64,000 bases of DNA from Xiphydria camelus (lineage: Eukaryota; Arthropoda; Insecta; Hymenoptera; Xiphydriidae). Both the position numbers and the translations under genes were made by a program. The notes under the pieces were generated by a model, which searched no databases, was not told where the DNA came from, and saw only the letters and a list, made by a program, of their open reading frames with translations. The DNA lies in the NCBI GenBank assembly GCA_963678675.1, contig OY783191.1, positions 12,300,562-12,364,561 of the forward strand, written 5' to 3'. Of this stretch, positions 10,978 through 22,767 are shown one piece after another. Every line of letters begins with the position of its first letter. The stretch's first letter is position 1.

Positions 10978-11799
10978 CTCAGTAACTAAGACGTTTCGAA
11001 TTATAAAATTAATATCATGTATTATTTGGGACTAGCGCTTTTAATTGAGCCTACCCAGAGTCAAATCGATGAACGGGGGGGGGGGGGGGGTCGAAAGATA
11101 ATCTCTTCAAAGATAAGCGTTAACATCATTATAGTCGTCGTCTTCGTACCTTCAAGTGAAACTCGATGCTAATTTTAAAGATGTCCATCTGATTTTTGCT
11201 CATCACTAAATGGCACCAATCATAATATAGCCCAGTCAAATGGTAGTTTGACCAAAACAAAATTGTGGAAGTTTTTTTCTCGACGGTCTTATATGTTTTT
11301 GGGGTTGCTGAATTCGAATTTATACTTTGCTGCCTTGTAGGAGGTCGGCTTCATAGCCAAAAACACAAAAAATCTGAATTTTTTAGCACTTTTTTCAGTT
11401 TTTTGCTTATATCTCAAAAACTGTACGTTTTTTAAAAGATAAGCGTTCCATACAAAATTAAAACAAACAAAATTTCCTACAAAATGCACTGGTCATCTTT
11501 GATTTTATAATAAGCAGTCTCCGACCTAGATCTCAGTGAAAACCAGTGTTTTTTTTCTATTTTCACAAAAACGTCAAAAACACCGACTTCCATCCCCTGC
11601 AACCCGAGAAACATATGTTAATAAACCCTTATATCATGTGTAAGTACATTATATATCATAAAAAAGACGTCTGCAATATTTAATTTCCTCATAAAGATTT
11701 TGTGAGAAGAAGCTTCTTTTGAATAAGTTAAATGGCAAGCCATGTTTGATAAAATCATTAAGAAATTATATTTAAAACTTATTAAGTAGTCGAGTCGAT
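10978..11799. other. No gene; 16-G run
   Basis: AT-rich DNA with a run of 16 G at 11075-11090. The stretch 11220-11560 has the look of a dispersed non-coding repeat, but no second copy in the window allows its borders to be set. Confidence 0.3.
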
Positions 11800-12480
11800 G
11801 GTTGCTAAAAAACTCAACGTGAGTTTATTATCGACCAGTAATTTGAATACGCATTTCAACACTGCAAATTGCTCTTCCAACGTTTCTGTTATGACCAGAA
11901 TGTCGTCCATATAAACAACGATGTTACCCGCTCTAATTTCATTTTTAAAATTGTGTTTATATATCGCTGAAAAGCGGCTGGAGCCGTCTTGATACCGAAG
12001 GGCATTCGCAAACATTCATATTGCCCTAACGGCGTGACGAATGATGTGTACTTTACGGAATCATCTGAGACTTTCAAGTGATAATACCCATCCTTTAAAT
12101 CTAACGACGAAAAGAATTTCTTATTTGACAATGCATTAATATGATCCTCAATTACGGGTAATAGATAATTATCTCTTTCCAACATATCATTTAAATGTCT
12201 GAAATCGATACACATTCTTACTTCTCCATTCTTTTTGTTTACCAGCACTATGGGAGATGCATACTCAGTCACTCGGCCTAATGTACCCTTTTTCTAGCAA
12301 ACTATCCAAAACAACACAACTTATTTTTTCGATCGTACGATAATAATTCTTTTTTAATTTTTTTTTAACACTTCCCAATGAAATTTCAAACTTAACTTCG
12401 GCAAGAGCTTTTTGCAACTGGGCTTCTGTATATTTTTCCACGTGTGATTTTTTTATTTTACTCCTAGGAGAAAAAAAATG
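11800..12480 (-). pseudogene. Ty3/gypsy reverse transcriptase fragment
   Basis: Remnant of a pol polyprotein. Reading on the minus strand from about 12430: EKGYIRPSD (12265-12300), then SPIVLVNKKNGEVRMCIDFR, SSLDLKDGYYHLKVSDDS, SFVTPLGQYECLRMPFG and TAPAAFQRYIN. After a frame change near 11960-12010 come VVYMDDILVITETLEEQF and FKLLVDNKLTLSF, where homology ends (about 11810). YMDD is the catalytic pair. The palm and fingers are present; RNase H, integrase, gag and both LTRs are absent. At least two frameshifts make it non-functional. Confidence 0.9.
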
Positions 12481-12528
12481 TGTGAAAATAAGAAAATGGA
12501 TTAAAAAAAGACATTTCAGAAGTCTCAA

Positions 12529-13020
12529 AGTATAACTGTAAAGAAATTTGGATCAAATATGAGGTTAGCTTTACTGAAAAAATGTGTTCAGAAAGTGCAA
12601 CATAACCTCACTAGCGTGGCCCACTAACTGAAATGGAATTTCTTCTGTGTTGAATCCATTATTTCTTCACTTTTAATTAATTTTCGTCGATGCTGTAATC
12701 AATTATGTACAGGCACATGTATCAAAGTAGAAATAATACTTACATGATTAAAATTATGCTATTAGAAGCACTGACAATGTTTCACGCCATGAGCCGGGTG
12801 GTGGAATCTCACTCATAACCTCGAAAGTGTGAGTTCGCCATTTTAAATCATTTAATTTTAAGTATTTTTATATTTTGAAGAGTCGCAATGTGCGGGGGGA
12901 TCCAGATAGAAGAATAAACGCAGATTAAGGACAAAATATTTCCCTAAATACTTAGGAACGTTTCAATTTGAAAAATGAGAAATACTATGAAAGTGTTCAG
13001 TAACTCCTGACTGTTCAGTA
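12529..13020. other. No gene; upstream flank of LINE B
   Basis: AT-rich sequence with no reading frame of note. The exact 5' border of LINE B is not identifiable; the purine-rich LINE composition begins at about 13020. Confidence 0.3.
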
Positions 13021-13753
13021 AGTGGGCCTTCCACGGTGATGTGAAAGGCAAGGAAGGAAAGAAGGTGGAGGGAAGTGTGAAAGGAGTCGGAAGGCCTTCC
13101 AAAGCGGAACAACTGGAGAGAGCAAGGAGGTCCGAAAAGGATGTAGGCGTAATGTTTAGAGAGGCGAAGAAAAACAGAGAGAGGCGAGAAAATGGCGAGG
13201 AGGAGGATGAGGGCGCAAGCAGAAGTAAGGAAGGAGAAGAAGCAAAACGCAAAAGTATCGAGGAAATGTTCGAGAGCTTGATAAGCAGGTAAGAGAGGTA
13301 GCGGCGAGCATCGGAGCGATAAGGAGGGAGATAGAGGAAAGGTACCTAAGTAGTATGGCAGGAGGAAAAAGCAGAGATGAAAGAAAAGATGCAGGGAATG
13401 GAAAGGAGAATAGCAGTGCTGGAAGGGAGAGCAGGTGGAGGCGAGGCGGGCACAGGGCGGATAGAAAGATTTATGAAGCAGAAGGGTAGAGAAGTAAGGA
13501 AAAATAACATTATGATCAGAGGGCCTCAGCTGGAAGGACAAGATGGAAAAAACGAAGTGGAAAAATTCCTGAGAGAAAAAGTAAAGGTAGATGCGAAATT
13601 AAAGTGGGCCAAGATTATTGGACGAGAGAGGAAGATGGTGATCGCCGGGGTGGAAAACTGGGAGATAAAAAAGAGGATCATGGAAAAGAAGAGTAACCTG
13701 GGCAATGTACCAATCTTCATCGACCATGTTTTGACAAGAAAGGAGATAGGCCG

Positions 13754-16372
13754 AGAGCCAGCGACAGCCAGACCTTCGTTATCTTATAAAGGCTGAAAGT
13801 TTCTCAGTGTATGTCCCTAATAGAGGTAAGAACGATCCCCGAATATGAAGTTTGGATCATGGTGGCTTTGGCAGGTAACAGGTGACAAAGGTGTAAAAAA
13901 AATGGACCTCACTTTCGTTAAAGTATAAAGCTCAGTTTTTATATATTTTATTCGGAATAATATTAGAAATCACGTCGTCCATTGCCAGACACGTAGTATG
14001 GTTCCAACCCCCTGCCAGACACCCTTAAACTATAACAAATTGTAATTAAACTTTCGTCATAGTATAAAAGCTAAATTTTATATATGTTATTTGGGGAACT
14101 ATCAAAAGATGTTTTCTCAGTAGCCAGACAGTTTCGATGGTTCCTACATCTTGCCAGACACATTGAAAGTCTGCCGTAGTATAGTATAGGTCCGAGCGCG
14201 AGGAACTATATACAGGGTGATTCGAAATGGGCGCACTTCCTCTCGTAGAGAGATTCTTCGCAAAAAACTGAACCGAAAGTTCCTGTACAAAATTTTTGTG
14301 CTCCGCCTAGTTTACAAGATAATCCAGTTCGAAAATATCCAATCCAAAGTCAGATTCAAGGGACAACCAGTGCCGTGATGACTGGGGCCAACTTCATAAG
14401 ACTGACAGACAAATTATGTATCGCGATAAAGTCGAATGCGAAACAGATAGGACTAACTATAGAATGCTTACTCACTAATCTTATGAAGTTGGCCCCAGTT
14501 ATCACGGCCCTGGTTGTCCCTTGAATCTGACTTTGGATTGGATATTTTCGAACTGGATTATCTTGTAAACTAGGCGGAGCACAAAAATTTTGTACAGGGA
14601 CTTTCGGTTCAGTTTTTTGCGAAGAATCTCTCTACGAGAGGAAGTGCGCCCATTTCGAATCACCCTGTATATACAAGCGGGTGCGAGTGAAATAGTGAGT
14701 TCGGTCTATTGCGATCTTTTGTTGCGCATCTTTCATTTACTCAGTATCATGTGTTGAACAGTGTTTTTTGGATTTATCGGAAAATTTAATTATATAGAAT
14801 TATTTACGACTAAAAAATAAATTTTCAAAAAATGATTCAGTAGAATTTTCATGTCAATAAATCAATGCAACAAAAATTTAATAAATTAATCAATAATGTT
14901 TTGATATGATTACTGAATTTAAAGAAATATTTAATGATTTTCAAGCCCAAGAGCCAGCGACAGCCAGACCTTCGTTATTTTATAAAGGCTGAAAGTTTCT
15001 CAGTGTTTGTGGGAGTTTGTCAGTGTAATAGAGGTAAGACCGATCCCCGACTATGAAGTTTGGATCATGGTAGCTTTGGCAGGTAACAGGTGGCAAAGGT
15101 GTAAAAAAATGGACCTCAACTTCGTTAAAGTATAAAGCTCAGTTTTTATATATTTTATTCGGAATAATATTAGAAATCACGTCGTCCATTGCTAGATACT
15201 TAGTATGGTTCCAACCCCCTGCCAGACACCCTTAAACTATAATAAATTGTAATGATACTTTCGTCATAGCATAAAAGCTAAATTTTATATATGTTATTTG
15301 GAGAACTATCAAAAGATATTTCCTCAGTAGCCAGACAGTTTTGATGGTTCCTACATCTTGCCAGACACATTGAAAGTCTGCCGTAGGTGCGAGCGCGAGG
15401 AACTATATATGCAAGCGGGTGCAAGTGAAATAGTGAGTTCGGTCTATTGCGATCTTTTGTTGCGCATCTTTCATTTACTCACATTATCATGTGTTGAACA
15501 GTGTTTTTTGGATTTATCGGAAAATTTAATTACTTATATAGAATTATTTATGACTAAGAAATAAATTTTCAAAAAATGATTCAGTAGAATTTTCATGTCA
15601 ATAAATCAATGCAACAAAAATTTAATAAATTAATCAATAATGTTTTGATATGATTTCAAATATGTATTACTGGATTCAAAGAAATATTTAATGATTTTCA
15701 TCGTTGTCGTCGATATCTTCATTATCTTCGTCACTACTACTCCACTCCGTGGCAAAATAAATGTTACATGACACCTTTATCCACATGTGTCTTCAATTAA
15801 ATTTTCCGATAAATCCAAAAAACACTGTTCAACACATGATACTGAATAAATGAAAGATGCGCAACAAAAGATCGCAATAGACCGGACTCACTATTTCACT
15901 CGCACCCGCTTGTATATATAGTGCCTCGCGCTCACACCTATACTAGCCTAAGGCAGACTTTCAATGTGTCTGGCAAGATGTAGGAACCATCGAAACTGTC
16001 TGGCTACTGAGGAAACATCTTTTGATAGTTCCCCAAATAACATATATAAAATTTAGCTTTTATACTATGACGAAAGTTTAATTACAATTTATTATAGTTT
16101 AAGGGTGTCTGGCAGGGGGTTGGAACCATACTAAGTGTCTGGCAATGGACGACGTGATTTCTAATATTATTCCGAATGAAATATATAAAAACTGAGCTTT
16201 ATACTTTAACGAAAGTAAGGTCCATTTTTTTACACCTTTGCCACCTGTTACCTGCCAAAGCCACCATGATCCAAATTTCATATTCGGGGATCGTTCTTAC
16301 CTCTATTAGGGACATACACTGAGAAACTTTCAGCCTTTATAAAATAACGAAGGTCTGGCTGTCGCTGGCTCT
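13754..16372. mobile_element. TIR element E1 with AGAGCCAGCGAC ends
   Basis: The terminus AGAGCCAGCGACAGCC at 13754 is mirrored by GGCTGTCGCTGGCTCT ending at 16372. The terminal inverted repeats extend for ~600 bp. A second, direct copy of the left terminus starts at 14950, so the structure is left arm, left arm again, ~110 bp unique (15690-15800), right arm. There is no transposase. Flanks show no clean target duplication. It shares its first 12 bases with E2 (22768-27113), so both should use the same kind of transposase; I do not assign a superfamily. Confidence 0.8.
14213..14667. mobile_element. Mariner-type foldback inside E1
   Basis: Ends CAGGGTGATTCGAAATGG and complement, arms ~190 bp, loop ~70 bp, flanked by TA (14211-14212 and 14668-14669). 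The direct copy of the same arm at about 15400 lacks it (GAACTATATATGCAAG), which gives the empty site. No transposase. Confidence 0.9.
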
Positions 16373-16639
16373 TGCTCTAAGAGAGAAATACAGAGGGAGA
16401 TTTTGGAATGGGTGAGGCTGGAGAGAAGAAGAGGATTACAGGTCAAAGTTGGCTTCCAGAAAGTGTGGAGCAACGAGCGTTGAAGAAGATGGTAGAGGGA
16501 AGGATGGGGAGAGGACAACCAGGATTTTTAGGCATGCCACGAAAGAGGGGAATGGATGGAAGGAGACGAAGAATGCTTTTCTGGAATGTTGCAGGGGTAA
16601 AGAGGAAGGATAGAGACTTTTGGAAATTCGTTCAGGACT

Positions 16640-18140
16640 TGTAGACTAACTGTAGCACTAATAGAAATATGGATAGAGGAGAAGGATTGGAGTAAACTAA
16701 AGGAGGTTTTGCCGAAAGGCTTTGTATGGAGCAGCCAGCATGCTAAGAGGGAGAAACTGAAAGGAAGGGCCAAAGGAGGGATCATCATGGGAATGAGAGA
16801 AAGCGTGGGAGAAGCCAAAAGAAGGAGGAAAGGAAGGAAATACAAGGTGAAGGCGTAATGGAGGTAAGGTTCAGGATTGCTAACGAAAAACGGAGAGCTA
16901 TCGCAGTCTATAGTAGCGAAGGAGTGGAGAAATTAGCGAGAACACTCGAAGAGGAAGTGAACGAAGCGGAAGAAGAAAACCTTGTAATTGCGGGGGATTT
17001 TAATGCCAGGATGGGTATAGCAAGTCTAATGGGATTTGATGGAGAAGAAATGGCAAGAAGATCGAAGGACGAAAATAATAAGAAATGAGGAGGGCAGGAA
17101 GGTGGGAAAGTTAATTGAGGAGAAAGGCTGGATCCTACTCAACGGAAATTTTGTAGGCGATGGAGAAGGGGAGTATAGGTACACAGGAGGTAGAGGACCA
17201 ACAGTAATCGACTACGCCATAACGAATATGGAAGCCTGTAATAAAATAAGAAGCTTCCGAGTAGGAGAAAGGACGGAGTCGGATCACCAGCCGCTGATAA
17301 TTGAACTGGAAGAGGGGGGCGAAGTATATTACGAAGAAGAGAAAGATAAGCAAATCTGCACATGGGACGAGAATACAATTACGCAGTATAAGGATTATAC
17401 AAGGGAGTTAGACTTAGGGAACAAGGACATCGAGGACTGGGAGGAGCTGCAGTCAAGGGTGGTCACCGGCATGCCGAAGAAAGTGATAAGATTAAAGAGA
17501 AGGAGAATTGGATGGAAAAACTGGTGGGATAAAGAGTGCACGAGAAAGAAAAGGGAGGTTGCAAGAGCACACAGAAATTGGAGGCAAGGTAGGAAACGGA
17601 GAGAGGACTACCTGGAGAAGAAGATGGAGTTCAAGGAGTTATGTGAGCAGAAAGAAACGCAGCTGAAGAACAAGGAATTAGAAGAGATTAAAAATGTGAG
17701 AAAAGCAGCAGACGTATGGAAATATGTGAATAAAGGGAGGAGAAAGAAGGGGATTCCCAGCGATAAAATACAGGCCGAAGAGTGGAAGCACACTTCATGA
17801 AATTGCTGGAGGGAAGCCAGAGGCACGAAGGGAAAGGAAGGAGAAGAAATAGAGAAGGAGACACTGAAGAGGAGTTAACGGACGAGGAGATAGAAGAGCA
17901 AATAAAGAGTCTGAAGAGAAATAAGGCGGCAGGTACGGATGGGATTCCGAGCGAAGCATGGAAATTCAGTGAAGGTAAGGTCAGAAAGAAATTAAAGGAG
18001 CTAGTGAAGAGAGTGTGGAGTTGAGAAGGCTTCCCAGAAAGCTGGAGAGAGGGAGCTATCTTCCCAATTTATAAAAAAGGAGACAGGGATGACCCGGCAA
18101 ACTATAGAGGGATCACATTACTAAGCACGGCGTACAAGAT
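16640..18140 (+). pseudogene. LINE B ORF2, endonuclease and first RT part
   Basis: APE-type endonuclease that would nick the genomic target: an IEIWIEE motif near 16655, GDFNARMG near 17000, then DYAI (17211-17222) and SDHQPLIIE (17278-17304), the last being the classic catalytic His box. A linker rich in Lys/Arg/Glu follows (17500-17800). RT starts with LKRNKAAGTDGIPSEAWK near 17925 and [19 protein letters not shown] near 18075-18120. Frame changes near 17075 and 17790 and a TGA at 18022-18024 break it. The Tc1 element at 18144 then cuts the RT in the fingers domain. Confidence 0.85.
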
Positions 18141-18143
18141 ATA

Positions 18144-19414
18144 CAGTCTGTCAAGTAAGAGCGTGGTCGTGTTAATTTATAAAAAAATTTATTTGATGAA
18201 ACTTTCATATTTATATATACATTGTACACATAACAAACGATGATGCAATTCGGTCAATAATGTGTCCAGTCACCACCGGCGTCGATAATTGCCTGGCATC
18301 TCCGAGGCATGCTTTCTACTAATTTGACGGCGTATTCTAGTGGCAACGATCTCCAGATCCGACGAATTTCGTAAGACAACTGCTTCAAAGTGTGTGTGCG
18401 TCTTCCACGAAGCTTCTGTTTAATATATGCCCACACATTTTCAATAGGGTTTGCATCGGGCGACTGCGACGGCCAATCCAATGTAACGATGCCAGATTGA
18501 GTCTTCCACTCAGTACAGAGCTTGCTGCGGTGTTTAGGATCGTTGTCCTCCTGCAGAATCCAATCATCATTTTTTCTGATGAACCATCATTTGGCAGATG
18601 GCAGTAAAGCCTTTTTGTAGATTTTTATCATTTTCTCGGCATTTAGGTTGTCAGTAAAGAGGTGCAAAGTGCCGAATCCCTGCTTTGAGAAGCAGCCCCA
18701 AAGATGCACCTTTATTCCGTGTTTTACGGTCCGCTGAACAAGCCTATTGGTGGAAGTTGACCAGGCTCGCGTGAGGGCACAACGTGCCCATATAGAACAT
18801 TCATCAGTAAAAATGACATTTTCAAAATCTCTATCAATATTCTCATGCGCCCAAGCGAGTCGCTTTGTCACATGTTTTTCAGTCAACAGAGGCTTCTTCA
18901 TTGTGTTGCGCCATTTCAGGTCATGAGTACGAAGATGGGTTCGTATAGTTTCGTAGGATATATCTAAACCTTTTGCCCCATTAATTTTGCTTGTCCTTGC
19001 CGCAGTGTTAAAGCAGGATTCCGCGAAAACAGATTCACTATTCTTTCTTCATCTTTTTTGTCCACTTTTCCTATCGAGCCACGTTCTGGTAAATCATCGA
19101 CATTTTTAGCCACTTTATATCGCTGTACCCACTTCTGTACAAATGCCTTCGACTTTCTCATATATTTAGCAGCCGCTGATTGCGACTAATTGGGACCTTT
19201 CGGGTGGATGCAAAGGAACACAGCCTCGTAGCGCGACGCGTACTTAGCACTCATGGCGTTTAACGTGATTCTCTTTCAAAAGATCAACGACAACTGAATT
19301 TTTGTTGACAATGCATCAAGGACAAAGCTTCCCTCTATCGGCTCGCGAAGGAATTAGAGCAAAATCTTTCATTACCTGTCAGTAAAGTCGACCACGCTCT
19401 TACTTGACTGACTG
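18144..19414. mobile_element. Tc1-like transposon in LINE B
   Basis: A 1,271-bp element with termini CAGTCTGTCAAGTAAGAGC and CAGTCAGTCAAGTAAGAGC (one mismatch), TA at 18142-18143 and 19415-19416. The insertion point falls inside the LINE RT; removing the element rejoins the reading frame. A degenerate relative lies at 39833-40349. Confidence 0.95.
18254..19161 (-). pseudogene. Tc1-like DD34E transposase, broken
   Basis: Cut-and-paste transposase with N-terminal helix-turn-helix DNA binding and a DDE catalytic core. On the minus strand in order: RKSKAFVQKWVQRYKVAKNV with ERGSIGKVDKKDEERI (HTH region, 18964-19161), ENVIFTDECSIWA (first Asp, near 18810), KVHLWGCFSKQGFGTLHLF, then after a frame change the region encoding the second Asp (about 18530-18560), and DWPSQSPDANPIENVWAYIK, where Glu is the third catalytic residue (18254-18481). 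Several frameshifts and stops separate these blocks, so it is inactive. The C-terminus QAIIDAGGDWTHY ends at 18254. Confidence 0.9.
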
Positions 19415-19416
19415 TA

Positions 19417-20140
19417 TGCGGCGGTTTTGGAAAAAAGACTGAGGACGGAGATAGAGGGAAAAGGAATTCTATCAGAGGTACAGGCAGGATTCAGGGAGAA
19501 GAGATCAGCGCTGGACAACGTGTACGTGCTGCTGCACATAGTGGACAGAGAAGAAAAGAAGGGTAAGAAGGGCCTTTGTATATTCTCTGTAGACCTCAAG
19601 GCGGCTTTTGACACGGTGAACAGGGAAAAGATGTGGAACACGATGGAACAGAGAGGAGTTAGAAGAGGACTAATAGAAATATGCATAGAGATCTATGAGG
19701 AGACAGAGGTAACCATATTGACGGAGGGAGAAACTTCAGAACCCTTCTGGACGGAAAAAGTAGTGAGGCAAGGATGCCCGTTGAGCCCCTCGGTATTTGC
19801 AATCTTCTCAACAGACCTGAAAGAGACGCAGGAAAGAGGAATGGTGAGAGGAGTCGAATTGGGAGAAAGGAGAATTCACCACCTCGCCTATGCTGACGAT
19901 ATTGTGATGCTCGCAAAGAATGAAGAAGCGCTTAAAGGGATGATGTGGGTCTTGCAAAAGTATTTGTCAGAAAAGGAGCTGACCTTGAATGTGGATAAGT
20001 CGAAAGTAATGGTATGTAAGAAAGGAAGAGGGAAGGTAAAAAAGACAAGGTGGAAGTGGAAAGGTAAAGAATTAGGTGAGGTGAAGGAATTGAAATATCT
20101 AGGTTATGTATTTAAAAAGAATGGGGATAAAGCAGGATAG
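19417..20140 (+). pseudogene. LINE B ORF2, reverse transcriptase core
   Basis: Continues directly from 18140 after the Tc1 element. Seen: VQAGFREKRSALDNVYVLLH, CIFSVDLKAAFDTVNREKMW (first catalytic Asp), VRQGCPLSPSVFAIF, LAYADDIVMLAKNEE (catalytic YADD near 19890), LTLNVDKSKVMV and LKYLGYVFKKNGDKAG. A TAG at 20138-20140 ends this frame 10 bp before the next insertion; related elements would read on into the KKGNVVLRQVW segment beyond it. Motif residues are intact, but the ORF as a whole is destroyed. Confidence 0.9.
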
Positions 20141-20150
20141 ATCAGGGACT

Positions 20151-20467
20151 AAGAGCCGCTTCACACGTGCCGGATAAACGCGGCCGGTCCCGGGCCGACG
20201 CCGGGTGGTGGGGATGGTGTTCTATAGGCTAGTATGCATCGTTTCACACGTGCCGGGTGATCCTACCCGGCACCGGGCCGACGGCACCCAAACCGGGTAG
20301 TCGCCGGCCACTCCCACCCGATACGGGGTACGCGTGGTACGTAGTAGGATAGTAGCGCAGTGGCGACCGGGAAAAAACCGGCTATACGTGTGAAGAGGGT
20401 TGTCGCAGCCGACCCGACGTCGGCCCGGGACCGGGCGCGTTTATCCGGCACGTGTGAAGCGGCTCTT
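20151..20467. mobile_element. MITE with AAGAGCCGCTTCACACG ends
   Basis: A 317-bp GC-rich element with terminal inverted repeats AAGAGCCGCTTCACACGTGCC and complement, and internal repeats of the CCGGGTGG type. The ends resemble those of PIF/Harbinger-like MITEs (compare 59700-60048), but the flanks (ACT and AGT) do not form a direct TTA/TAA duplication, so the superfamily is not proved. It is inserted in LINE B; the protein resumes at about 20468. Confidence 0.8.
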
Positions 20468-21722
20468 AGTGAAAAAGGGCAACGTAGTACTTAGGCAAGT
20501 CTGGGACATTGGAGAGCGTCTGTTCAGGAAAGATTTTATAAGGAGAATGTGGCTGTTTGATAAACTGGTGTGGAGTGTATTCTGTATTCGGCATTTACCG
20601 GGCACTCGAGTCCTTTTTAGACCATTGTACCCGAGCCACACTTGGGGCAACTCAGACAGAGAGGGGTCCCCTCCTCCGCCCTCAACCCCCGGTGAGCCCC
20701 GGACCTCCATGCAGAAGCTCCTTAGCCCTCCCAGGTGTTTCAACCAGAGGGGGGGGGGGCCTTCTCTCTGTCCTCAATCACTGGGGAAGGGGGTCCTCCA
20801 TGCAGAAGCCCCCCCTCCCCACCCCGAGTACAGCCGGTCTTAGCTCGATCCCCGGAACCCGGAAAAATTATTTTTCCGCAAGCCGGGATTCGCACCCTAG
20901 ACCTATCGCCCAAGCAGTCTTCGAGAGGCCAGCACTTTAACCACTCGACCACTGCCGGCGACGGTGTGGAGTGTAGTAAGCTACGAAGTAGAAATATGGG
21001 GATGGAGAAGCTGGGAAGGGTTAGAAAAATTACAAAGAAAATATATAAAGTGGGTGCTAGGGCTAGAGAGATCGACACGCCAGGATATATCGTGATAGAA
21101 GAATCAAAGAGAAAACTACTTAGGATAAGGGCGGGGAAAAGAACGATAAGATTCGAAGAAAGGGTAAGGGAAGAAGGAGCTAGCGAGCTGATAAAGGAGT
21201 GTCTGCGAGAAAGAGATGAGGGGAAGGTAGGTGGCTCCAGATCGGTAGAGGAGAGAAACGAATATCTAAGGAGATGCGGTTATAGTGAGGCACGGATTGC
21301 GGTTATGATAGAGGGACGTATAGCGAGTATAACGTTGAGTGATAGGGATTGCGAGATACAAATGCAGGAACAGCGGGACAAAATCTGGAAAGCGAGGTAT
21401 AATGCGAGGTATAGATACTTACTTATGTAGTAACGACAGGGCGAGTTACCTTATGAGAGTAGGAGAGAGGGGGGACTTAAGAAGGATTGCTAGAGCAAGA
21501 TGCGGAAATGAGGAAGAGGCAAATAAGTACTGGATGGATGCGGAGGGAAGAAGATGTAAGCTCTGCGAGAAAGAAGGGGGCACGTTGGAGCATCTAATCA
21601 GGGATTGCGTCGAGATGTCGCGAGTAGATTTGGAAGTGGAAGAGCTACTAAATGAGGAAGGTAGCGTGAAGGCTAGGGAATGGTTAAAGCAGCTGGAAAA
21701 TAGGAGGAAGCGGAAAAACTAA
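20468..21722 (+). pseudogene. LINE B ORF2, C-terminal region
   Basis: After the MITE the protein continues as KKGNVVLRQVWDIGERLFRK (20470-20579), is cut by the SINE, and resumes at 20976 with SYEVEIWGW and, across small frame changes, ARYRYLLM near 21430. It then shifts frame to 21431-21722, including RARCGNEEEANKYWMDAEGR and CKLCEKEGGTLEHLIRDC, a Cys/His knuckle of the CxxC...HxxxxC type common at LINE C-termini. The stop is at 21720-21722. At least two frameshifts. Confidence 0.8.
20580..20962 (-). mobile_element. tRNA-derived SINE with 13-bp target duplication
   Basis: On the minus strand the element starts at 20962 with a tRNA-like head: A-box-like GGTCGAGTGG and B-box-like GTGCGAATCCC (near 20885-20895), then an unrelated GC-rich body with G/C runs. 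It is flanked by exact 13-bp duplications, GGTGTGGAGTGTA, at 20567-20579 and 20963-20975. Long staggered duplications are the hallmark of LINE-driven insertion. It lies inside LINE B coding sequence, at LVWSV. Confidence 0.85.
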
Positions 21723-21985
21723 AGCGTCGAAGTGGTAAATGGCGAAGAAGGGGAATAAAGTGCCCTGTCGCACAAAGCGTTGAGAAGATGAGCGTATAGT
21801 ATTACATGAAATTATTAGTTATTATATTATAGTTATTTTATTATAGTTATTTTATTATTAGTTATTATATTCTATGAAATACTTTGCATTAGCTTATATT
21901 AAGAGTGAATGTATAGAGCTGTACAACCAACCTACTTTCGTAGCTGTAAAGCCGAAATAAATCATTATCTATCTATTATAATTTA

Positions 21986-22767
21986 ATCTCTATACAAATC
22001 ACCTACTGATGTCAATTTTGGAATGTAATAAACAAAAAATGGAGATATTTAGCCGATTGCATGCAGTATAGACGAAAATTTTACCAGGTGTTAATCTCAA
22101 ACAGAATATGGGGTAAGATTGACATCTGACTTTATTTTTTTTTTAAATCATTGTTCAAAAACGATTAGTAAAATAAAATGCGTCTTATATCATATAAAGA
22201 GAGAGTCAGGCTTGCTTATCCATACATTATCAAATCTGATAACTTCAGTTTGCAATATGTTTTAGACCAGTAAGTAAAGTGGTGTCAATGTATACCCCTT
22301 TTACCTTAATGTTTTAAAAATAAGAAAAAAACAGCGGCTTTCAATGCAACCCCTTAACCATTTGCGGTCGGTGTCCTAATTAGACCACTCATATAGCGAG
22401 TTGAAATTGATCAATAATACAATACTTAGACTCGATTTTAACAATCTGAATTAAGTTAAATAACCGGTTAAGTTAACTTGACGACTTCTGGTGAAGTTAA
22501 TTAACCAAAATCTTGGATGTCATGAACATATATTGCACATCGTAGACTCAAAAATTAACAATTTTCACTCAAAAGTTGACATCACGTTCACCTTACTTAA
22601 CAAATTAATGAATCTGTAGTTAGATATTTAATGGCTTTATGGGCTTCAAAAATCCACTTATCAGGTGGATAAAAATGATTACATTTATAACTTGATACCG
22701 ATGATGGTTAAATTACTCGACTCCTTAATCGGTTAATGAACCGATGAACCACGACGATTATAGACGG
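21986..22767. other. No gene between LINE B and E2
   Basis: AT-rich sequence without long frames or TIR pairs that I could detect. It contains short runs of GTTAA/TTAAC repeats around 22440-22500 with no clear pattern. Confidence 0.3.

Larger units (their letters stand above)
13041..16500 (+). pseudogene. LINE B ORF1 (nucleic-acid chaperone type), split
   Basis: N-terminal charged region, then a coiled-coil-like segment (MKEKMQGMERRIAVLEGRA), then an RRM-like block containing NNIMIRGPQLEG and AKIIGRERKMVIAGVENWE, as in L1-type ORF1 proteins that coat the element RNA. The first part runs 13041-13290; a frameshift near 13280 leads on through VREVAASIGAIRREIEER, and the main frame resumes at 13377-13752. 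After the TIR insertion it continues at about 16376 as KREIQREILEWVRLERRRG and ends near 16500. The insertion, the frameshift and stops make it non-functional. Confidence 0.75.
13021..21985 (+). mobile_element. LINE B, near full length, opened by four insertions
   Basis: A two-ORF non-LTR retrotransposon with ORF1, APE-type endonuclease, reverse transcriptase, C-terminal region, an AATAAA at about 21955 and an (ATCT)-like tail near 21962-21976. It is interrupted at 13754-16372, 18144-19414, 20151-20467 and 20580-20975. Removing each insert brings coding sequence back together (for example KIY before and AAVLEKRL after the Tc1 element). The coding strand is strongly purine-rich (GGA/GAA/AGG), unlike the surrounding AT-rich DNA. 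The clade is not assigned. Confidence 0.85.

Noticed and set aside
12944..13541. 102- and 192-codon minus-strand frames opposite LINE B ORF1
   Set aside because: Antisense shadows of a purine-rich ORF, giving Ser/Leu/Phe/Pro-rich translations.
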